Shown in pieces: positions 14,707 to 19,455 of a DNA stretch of 19,455 bases (position 1 is the stretch's first letter; each line of letters opens with the position of its first letter). This DNA comes from Bacteroidaceae bacterium (GTDB taxonomy: Bacteria > Bacteroidota > Bacteroidia > Bacteroidales > Bacteroidaceae): assembly GCA_017618515.1 (NCBI GenBank), contig JAFZUB010000193.1:1-19455 (forward strand), written 5' to 3'. The position numbers and the translations under genes are program-made. Below the pieces are notes generated by a model, which worked only from the letters and a program-made list of their open reading frames with translations, was not told the origin of the DNA and made no database searches.

Positions 14707-15483
14707 AACGTGCACCAGCCGCAACTTACCTTGCATCGTGGCCCATATCTTGGGCAGCAATCGGCGCAGCACGATCAGCCCCGACTGCGAATAGCCGTTT
14801 TCTTGCAAAGCACGCTTGATGCCGAGGTTGCCGCGTATGATATTGCGCAGACTGCCGGTGCTCTCGCCGCCCATGCGCATGTTTACGAAGTAACGGTGTA
14901 TATAGCGATTGCTCAGTCCCGCCACCTCAATGAAGCGAAGCATCAGGTCGAAGTCCGCCGACACAGGGAAACTCGTGTTGAATACGCCCAAACGCTCGTA
15001 GCACTCGCGGCGGGCATAGAATGTTGGGTGCGCCGGATGCCATCCGCGCAAGAAAGCGCCCTTCTTATACTGCGAGCCTTTCCAAACCCTCACCACATGC
15101 GTTATGTCGTCAGCCTTCACAAACTTCAGGTCGCCATACACACAGTCCACTGGCTGGCCCTCCATTGCTCGGTTCACCTCCTCAAGCACATGTTCGTCGT
15201 AGTAGAAGTCATCAGAGTTCAGAAAGCCTATCACATCGCCGGTAGCCATGCGGATGCCCTTGTTCATCGCGTCATACACTCCGCTGTCCTTCTCACTCAT
15301 CCATCGCATACGGCCGCCAAACTGCGGCTCATACTTTTTGATGATATCGAGCGAGTTGTCAGAGCTGGCTCCGTCAACCACAATATACTCAATATCCTTA
15401 TGAGTCTGCGCCAGCACACTGCGAAACGTATCCTCCACTGTGCCTCCGCTATTATATGTCGTGGTTATAATCGAAATCTTCAT
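14698..15483 (-). CDS. GT2-family glycosyltransferase
   Basis: GT-A fold glycosyltransferase of family 2, 261 residues, cytosolic or membrane-associated, expected to add a sugar from a nucleotide donor to a lipid-linked acceptor. Visible motifs: the N-terminal strand ISIITTTYNSGGTVEDT (3-19), VVDGASSDNS (35-44), DSGVYDAMNKGI (66-77) and the metal/donor site FLNSDD (87-92). HPTFYARRE and SADFDLMLRF follow in the acceptor half. The sequence resembles the WcaE/WbbD-like group, but donor and linkage cannot be read. The start overlaps the stop of the upstream WecA-type gene by ATGA, so the two are coupled. It probably adds the second sugar to the lipid carrier made by a neighbouring enzyme. Confidence 0.93.
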   Translation of the reverse strand: MKISIITTTYNSGGTVEDTFRSVLAQTHKDIEYIVVDGASSDNSLDIIKKYEPQFGGRMRWMSEKDSGVYDAMNKGIRMATGDVIGFLNSDDFYYDEHVLEEVNRAMEGQPVDCVYGDLKFVKADDITHVVRVWKGSQYKKGAFLRGWHPAHPTFYARRECYERLGVFNTSFPVSADFDLMLRFIEVAGLSNRYIHRYFVNMRMGGESTGSLRNIIRGNLGIKRALQENGYSQSGLIVLRRLLPKIWATMQGKLRLVHVDR

Positions 15484-16583
15484 AACTCAATTCTCAATCT
15501 CCGATTCACTCCCCACCATATCAGCAGGTCGAGCAACAGGATAAGGTTAATCTTCACTCGGTTGTCCACTCCGATGTCAGCCACTGCCAACACTATGTTA
15601 AGCACCACCAGCGCCACATCCAGCAGCACTATCGTCACCAAGGTGCGCGTGGCACTGTATCCCATTCGCAACAGCTTATGGTGAATATGCGTCTGGTCGG
15701 GCAGGAAAGGATTCACGCCTCTCCTTATGCGGCCCGCCATCACCCTCACCGCGTCGAAACACGGGATGATAATCAAGCAAAACGCTATCACCGGCCACTG
15801 CACCTCACTGTATGCCTCGCCGCCCTTGCGCATCGACATGAATATCACCAGAAAAGCGATAATCAGTCCCATCGTCTGGCTACCGCCGTCACCCATGAAT
15901 ATCTTCGTGTGATTGCGCGTGCTGCCAAACTTGTTGAAGCAGAAGAACACCGCCAGCGACACAGCCAGCGCAAACGACAGCACAGCCATGATATGCTGCC
16001 CCGTCATCAAGAACAGAGCCCCTATCACCACCGTGGCGATGAAGCCCAAAGCCGACGCCAGACCGTCGATGCCGTCAATCAGGTTGAATGCGTTGATGAT
16101 ATACACCACCAGCAACACAGACAGCGGCTTGCCCACCCATGGCGACAGAGCCCCGATACCAAATAGGCCGCCCATATCGTTGATCCAGAAGTTGCCCACC
16201 ACCACAATCAGCAGTGCGCTCAACAGCTGAAACACAAACTTCATCTTGTAGCCCATGTGCTTGATGTCGTCCCATATGCCCGAGAAGTAGATAATCAGCG
16301 CCGCGGCAATCAACGCCCAGTACTGCAGCCAACCGCTCAAGACCGTCAGGCAACACCTTATATCCTCGCTGTCAGACATCAGCACCGCCACAACCAGCGC
16401 CACCAAAACAGACAAAATAAACGCACTGCCTCCCAACCTCGGCACTTCACCCGAGTGGACAGTACGTTCGTCAACAGTGTCACACAGCTTTTTCTTCAGC
16501 GACAGACGGATAATCAGGGGCACCATCAATGCCGTTAGAATCGCACTGACAATCACCGGTACTATGATGCTCAGCAAATCCAT
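15480..16583 (-). CDS. Undecaprenyl-phosphate sugar-1-phosphate transferase, WecA-type
   Basis: Polytopic inner-membrane enzyme of the WecA/TagO family, 367 residues. It transfers a sugar-1-phosphate (GlcNAc-1-P in WecA) from a UDP-sugar to undecaprenyl phosphate, releasing UMP. All signature motifs are intact: VDERTVHSGEVPRLGG (37-52), SGIWDD (101-106), AFNLIDGIDGLAS (165-177), FMGDGGS (229-235, metal Asp232) and THIHHKLLRMG (298-308). The first gene of the polysaccharide module, it ends in an ATGA overlap with the GT2 gene. An AGGAG lies close before the start codon (2-nt gap), unusual for this phylum. The last residues are encoded by a junction repeat. The sugar could be another N-acetylhexosamine, so I give no symbol. 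Confidence 0.93.
   Translation of the reverse strand: MDLLSIIVPVIVSAILTALMVPLIIRLSLKKKLCDTVDERTVHSGEVPRLGGSAFILSVLVALVVAVLMSDSEDIRCCLTVLSGWLQYWALIAAALIIYFSGIWDDIKHMGYKMKFVFQLLSALLIVVVGNFWINDMGGLFGIGALSPWVGKPLSVLLVVYIINAFNLIDGIDGLASALGFIATVVIGALFLMTGQHIMAVLSFALAVSLAVFFCFNKFGSTRNHTKIFMGDGGSQTMGLIIAFLVIFMSMRKGGEAYSEVQWPVIAFCLIIIPCFDAVRVMAGRIRRGVNPFLPDQTHIHHKLLRMGYSATRTLVTIVLLDVALVVLNIVLAVADIGVDNRVKINLILLLDLLIWWGVNRRLRIEL
15489..15502. repeat. 7-nt periodic repeat inside the 3' end of the WecA-type gene
   Basis: AATTCTC AATCTCC, two heptads in register just inside the coding end. They encode the final residues of the protein on the minus strand. Confidence 0.45.
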
Positions 16584-16712
16584 ATCTCCTGTCGCGTATT
16601 ATTTTTAATAATAACTCCCCAATTCGTTATTTATTGTTTACAAAATTCAAAAAACATTAAATGTCCCTGACACTCAAACATATATAAACGAAAAAAATAA
16701 TTTCTGATTTTT

Positions 16713-16747
16713 AACTCCTAATTCCTAACTCCTAATTCCCAATTTTT
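16713..16747. repeat. 7-nt periodic junction repeat (5 units)
   Basis: AACTCCT AATTCCT AACTCCT AATTCCC AATTTTT in register in the divergent gap between the WecA-type gene and ffh. It ends 3 nt before the TACTTTTG element, so it occupies the promoter spacer and the -33 position of ffh. Confidence 0.85.
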
Positions 16748-16750
16748 TAT

Positions 16751-16758
16751 TACTTTTG
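16751..16758 (+). promoter_or_regulatory. Promoter -7 element of ffh
   Basis: TACTTTTG matches TAnnTTTG and is identical to the element of the tRNA cluster. It lies 26 nt before the ffh start codon. No TTTG box is visible 19-21 nt upstream, where the heptad repeat lies, so this is only a half-match to the consensus. Confidence 0.55.
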
Positions 16759-16784
16759 CATCTCCAAAAACTCATAAGCTCAAA

Positions 16785-18128
16785 ATGTTTGAAAATCTAA
16801 GCGAAAAACTTGAACGCTCGTTCAAGGTACTTAAAGGCCAAGGCCGCATCACCGAAATCAACGTCGCCGAGACAATCAAGGAGATACGCAAAGCTCTATC
16901 CGATGCCGACGTTAACTATAAGGTAGCCAAGCAGTTTACCGATGAAGTTAAACAAAAGGTTATGGGTCAGAACGTGCTTACCGCCGTCCGCCCTGGCGAG
17001 CTGCTCATCAAGATAGTCCACGACGAGCTCATCACCCTCATGGGCAGCGAGACTGCCGAACTGCAGCTCCACTCGCGTCCCAGCATAATCCTGATGTCAG
17101 GACTACAAGGCTCCGGCAAGACCACCTTCTCCGGCAAGCTCGCCAACTGGCAGAAGACCAAGCTCGGCAAGAAGCCACTGCTTGTCGCCTGCGACGTCTA
17201 TCGCCCCGCCGCCATCAATCAGCTTCAAGTGGTCGGTGAGCAGATAGGAGTGCCCGTCTATACCGAGCCTGGCAACAACGACCCCGTCGATATAGCCCGC
17301 AATGCTGTGCGCCATGCCAAGCAAGAGGAGTATAACCTCGTCATCATCGACACCGCAGGCCGCCTCGCCATCGACGAGCAGATGATGCAGGAGATAGCCG
17401 CCATCAAGCAGGCCGTCACCCCCGACGAGACACTCTTCGTCGTTGACTCCATGACCGGCCAAGACGCCGTCAACACCGCACGCGAGTTCAATGAGCGCCT
17501 CGACTACACCGGCATCGTCATGACCAAGCTCGACGGCGACACACGCGGCGGTGCCGCAGTGTCCATACGCAGCGTGGTAGGCAAGCCCATCAAGTTTATC
17601 GGTACCGGCGAGAAGATGGACGCCTTCGACGTCTTCCATCCCGACCGCATGGCCAACCGCATCCTCGGCATGGGTGATGTCGTCTCCCTCGTTGAGCGTG
17701 CCCAGCAGGTTTACGACGAGCAGGAAGCCCGCAAGATAAGCAAGAAACTGGCACAAAACAAGTTCGACTTCAACGACTTCCTCTCCCAGATACGCCAAAT
17801 CAAGAAGATGGGCAACATCAAGGACCTCGCCGCCATGATACCAGGTGTGGGCAAAGCCATCAAAGACGTCGATATCGACAACGACGCCTTCAAGCAGATA
17901 GAAGCCATCATCGGCTCCATGACACCCTTCGAGCGTGCCAATCCCGATAAGATAGACTCCAGCCGCCGCGCCCGTATAGCACGAGGCTCCGGCAACACAC
18001 TCCAGGAAGTCAACAAGATGCTCAAGCAGTTCGACCAGACCCGCAAAATGATGCGCATGGTCAACGCCCCCGGCTTCGGCAACAAAATGAAAGGCCTCGC
18101 CGCCATGCGGCAAATGGGAAAAGCATAA
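16785..18128 (+). CDS. ffh: Signal recognition particle protein Ffh (SRP54)
   Basis: GTPase that with 4.5S RNA binds signal sequences on ribosomes and docks with FtsY for co-translational membrane insertion. 447 residues, the usual length. The N domain covers about 1-95. The G domain has the P-loop GLQGSGKTT (106-114), DVYRPAA (137-143), DTAGR (189-193) and [10 protein letters not shown] (247-256). The methionine-rich M domain (about 326-447) contains the RNA-binding [11 protein letters not shown] (393-403) and the hydrophobic finger region with [12 protein letters not shown]. First gene rightwards from the divergent intergenic region, with folD 23 nt downstream. Codon usage matches the rest of the window. 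Confidence 0.98.
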   Translation: MFENLSEKLERSFKVLKGQGRITEINVAETIKEIRKALSDADVNYKVAKQFTDEVKQKVMGQNVLTAVRPGELLIKIVHDELITLMGSETAELQLHSRPSIILMSGLQGSGKTTFSGKLANWQKTKLGKKPLLVACDVYRPAAINQLQVVGEQIGVPVYTEPGNNDPVDIARNAVRHAKQEEYNLVIIDTAGRLAIDEQMMQEIAAIKQAVTPDETLFVVDSMTGQDAVNTAREFNERLDYTGIVMTKLDGDTRGGAAVSIRSVVGKPIKFIGTGEKMDAFDVFHPDRMANRILGMGDVVSLVERAQQVYDEQEARKISKKLAQNKFDFNDFLSQIRQIKKMGNIKDLAAMIPGVGKAIKDVDIDNDAFKQIEAIIGSMTPFERANPDKIDSSRRARIARGSGNTLQEVNKMLKQFDQTRKMMRMVNAPGFGNKMKGLAAMRQMGKA

Positions 18129-18129
18129 C

Positions 18130-18157
18130 AATTTTCAATACTCAATACTCAATGATT
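18130..18157. repeat. 7-nt periodic junction repeat (4 units) carrying the folD start codon
   Basis: AATTTTC AATACTC AATACTC AATGATT in perfect register between ffh and folD. The fourth unit contains the folD ATG (18152-18154). Confidence 0.8.
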
Positions 18158-19027
18158 CTCATCGACGGAAAACAAACAGCCGCCACCATCAAGGCCGAGA
18201 TAGCCCAGCAAGTGGCAGACATAGTGGCACGGGGCGGCAAGCGACCCCACCTTGCAGCCATACTCGTTGGCCACGACGGCGGTAGCGAAACCTACGTAGC
18301 CAACAAAGTGCTCGCATGCAAAGAGTGCGGCTTCACCTCCACCCTGCTACGCTTCGAAGACGACATCACCGAGGAGCAGTTGCTCCACGAAGTAGATAAG
18401 CTCAACAACGACACCGATGTCGATGGCTTCATCGTGCAGCTCCCCCTGCCGCGCCATATCGACGAGCAGAAAGTCATCGAGGCCATCGACTATCGCAAGG
18501 ACGTCGACGGCTTCCACCCCATCAATGTGGGGCGCATGGCTATAGGCCTCCCCTGCTTCATCTCCGCCACGCCCAAGGGCATTCTTGAGTTGCTCAAGCG
18601 CTACGAGATACCCACCTCCGGCAAGAAGTGCGTCATCCTCGGCCGCAGCAACATCGTGGGCAAGCCCATGGCACAGCTCATGATGCAGAAGCAGTATGGC
18701 GACGCCACCGTCACCGTATGCCACAGCCGCTCCGTCACCCTCAAGGACGAGTGCCGACAGGCCGACATCATCATCGCCGCCATCGGGCAGCCGGAGTTCG
18801 TCACCGCCGACATGGTGAAGGAGGGAGCAGTAATAATAGACGTAGGTACTACGCGCGTGCCCGATCCCACGCGCAAGAAAGGCTTCCGCCTCTGCGGCGA
18901 CGTCAACTTTGACGAAGTGGCACCCCACTGCTCCTATATCACCCCCGTTCCCGGCGGTGTAGGCCCCATGACCATCTGCACCCTGATGACCAACACACTC
19001 ATCGCCTCGCAGAAAAAAATCTTCTGA
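18152..19027 (+). CDS. folD: Bifunctional methylene-THF dehydrogenase / methenyl-THF cyclohydrolase
   Basis: Converts 5,10-methylene-THF to 10-formyl-THF in two steps with NADP(H), supplying one-carbon units for purines and initiator tRNA formylation. 291 residues, full length. Active-site residues are visible: Tyr48 and Lys52 in [17 protein letters not shown], Gln96 in [10 protein letters not shown], and Asp119 in KDVDGFHP. The nucleotide-binding segment is [10 protein letters not shown] (163-172), and the late motif [10 protein letters not shown] is intact. The segment [10 protein letters not shown] replaces the common PCTPxG, a form I associate with Bacteroidota FolD. It probably shares a transcript with ffh. 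The start codon is embedded in a heptad repeat and no Shine-Dalgarno is visible. Confidence 0.97.
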   Translation: MILIDGKQTAATIKAEIAQQVADIVARGGKRPHLAAILVGHDGGSETYVANKVLACKECGFTSTLLRFEDDITEEQLLHEVDKLNNDTDVDGFIVQLPLPRHIDEQKVIEAIDYRKDVDGFHPINVGRMAIGLPCFISATPKGILELLKRYEIPTSGKKCVILGRSNIVGKPMAQLMMQKQYGDATVTVCHSRSVTLKDECRQADIIIAAIGQPEFVTADMVKEGAVIIDVGTTRVPDPTRKKGFRLCGDVNFDEVAPHCSYITPVPGGVGPMTICTLMTNTLIASQKKIF

Positions 19028-19032
19028 TTTTC

Positions 19033-19063
19033 TTTGCAGCTTACGGAAAAACGTGTAATTTTG
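19033..19063 (+). promoter_or_regulatory. Promoter of tRNA-His
   Basis: TTTG (19033-19036), exactly 19 nt, then TAATTTTG (19056-19063), a full match to the Bacteroidota pattern. The TTTG box begins 6 nt after the folD stop codon. Predicted transcription start is near 19070, about 55 nt before the tRNA. Confidence 0.75.
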
Positions 19064-19089
19064 CACCTCGAAAATAGACCAGACATTCG

Positions 19090-19110
19090 AATTTTCAAAT
19101 TTTAAATTCT
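19090..19110. repeat. 7-nt periodic repeat in the tRNA-His leader
   Basis: AATTTTC AAATTTT AAATTCT, three heptads in register, between the promoter and tRNA-His. More degenerate and AT-rich than the other copies. Confidence 0.4.
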
Positions 19111-19125
19111 CACTGGTCTTCACAT

Positions 19126-19203
19126 GGTGCCTATAGTTCAGTTGGTTAGAGCGTCAGATTGTGGTTCTGAATGTCGTCGGTTCGAGTCCGACTAGGCACC
19201 CCA
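19126..19203 (+). tRNA. tRNA-His (anticodon GUG)
   Basis: Acceptor GTGCCTA pairs with TAGGCAC, with the extra 5' G (-1) opposite C73 that marks tRNA-His. The anticodon arm TCAGA-TTGTGGT-TCTGA gives GTG, and the T-loop is TTCGAGT. CCA follows C73 in the DNA, unlike in the two other tRNAs here. Boundaries include G-1 and CCA. Confidence 0.95.
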
Positions 19204-19214
19204 CCAACCCTTAC

Positions 19215-19246
19215 TCCCAGCAGTCACACGACCGCTGGGAATTTTC
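19215..19246 (+). terminator. Rho-independent terminator after tRNA-His
   Basis: TCCCAGC and GCTGGGA form a 7-bp stem around a 12-nt loop with a possible inner GT/AC pair, followed by ATTTTCT. It begins 12 nt after the tRNA. Confidence 0.75.
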
Positions 19247-19455
19247 TATATAGAAAAACAAAAAAGAGAGAATAGGGAAATGATGGGCTGAACGCAAACG
19301 GCTTTAGTTTCCACGCAGTCAGCGTTAAATCCCACAAAGTATGGGGAATGATACGCTTTAGGAAATCAAAGTAAATCTTAGATATATAAACATATCCCAT
19401 TGAAATAAAGGTTATTAGCACAAATAGACATGCTTATTAAACTTTACTAAATTTC
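19247..19455. other. Unassigned AT-rich tail of the window
   Basis: 209 nt after the tRNA-His terminator with no convincing gene, RNA or promoter. The short minus-strand frame across it runs into the terminator and has a biased, unlikely composition. The 3' side of a tRNA gene is a common integration point, but no repeat of the tRNA end is visible here. Confidence 0.5.

Noticed and set aside
14680..15684. Plus-strand open frame opposite the GT2 gene (334 codons)
   Set aside because: It begins inside a junction repeat and spans the ends of two real, translationally coupled minus-strand genes.
17103..18131. Long open frame antisense to ffh (342 codons)
   Set aside because: It lies wholly opposite a well-supported SRP gene, has repetitive Val/Leu/Gly/Asp-rich composition and no family resemblance. 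It is an antisense shadow of GC-rich coding DNA.
19280..19350. Weak inverted repeats (AACGC...GCGTT, CCCA...TGGG) in the tail
   Set aside because: Stems of 4-5 bp with long or poor loops are expected by chance in this length of sequence.
19224..19421. Minus-strand 65-codon frame at the window end
   Set aside because: It runs into the tRNA-His terminator hairpin, has no visible promoter or ribosome site, and its Phe/Tyr/Lys-rich composition fits random AT-rich DNA.

Overview
The window reads as chromosomal DNA of a member of the Bacteroidales. Four things support this. The best promoters have the Bacteroidota form (TTTG, 19 nt, TAnnTTTG). The tmRNA encodes the tag GENNYALAA. The efflux outer-membrane protein and the adaptor are lipoproteins. 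The FolD, LpxA-like and OPT/M20 proteins have a Bacteroidales character. A Prevotella- or Muribaculaceae-like gut or oral organism is plausible, but the genus cannot be fixed from this sequence alone.

Layout from left to right; everything up to about 16.6 kb is transcribed leftwards. (1) 1-3102: an M20-family dipeptidase (cut by the window edge) preceded directly by an OPT-family peptide transporter, a peptide uptake-and-hydrolysis pair. (2) 3174-3890: a stable-RNA cluster read in the order tRNA-Ser(GCU), tRNA-Glu(CUC), tmRNA, with a strong promoter at its head and a hairpin terminator at its end. (3) 3930-10601: an RND efflux operon in the order adaptor, AcrB-like pump, TolC/NodT-like outer-membrane lipoprotein, ending with a divergent LpxA-like acyltransferase. 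(4) 10767-12776: uracil permease and uracil phosphoribosyltransferase, closed by a clear terminator. (5) 12824-16583: a three-gene surface-polysaccharide module. It comprises a canonical WecA-type phosphoglycosyltransferase, a GT2 glycosyltransferase, and a fusion of a degenerate WecA-like membrane domain with an intact monotopic sugar-phosphate transferase. (6) 16751-19027, rightwards: ffh and folD. (7) 19033-19246: a promoter, tRNA-His(GUG) and a terminator. The last ~210 bases are AT-rich and contain nothing I can assign.

Most genes are ordinary housekeeping or envelope functions. The most unusual points are: the fusion protein, whose WecA-like half has lost several signature residues that its neighbour paralogue keeps; the LpxA-like protein, which retains the catalytic His-Asp but lacks other family signatures and sits in a drug-efflux operon; and a family of short repeats with strict 7-nt periodicity at most intergenic junctions, which sometimes supply start codons, gene ends or a promoter spacer.
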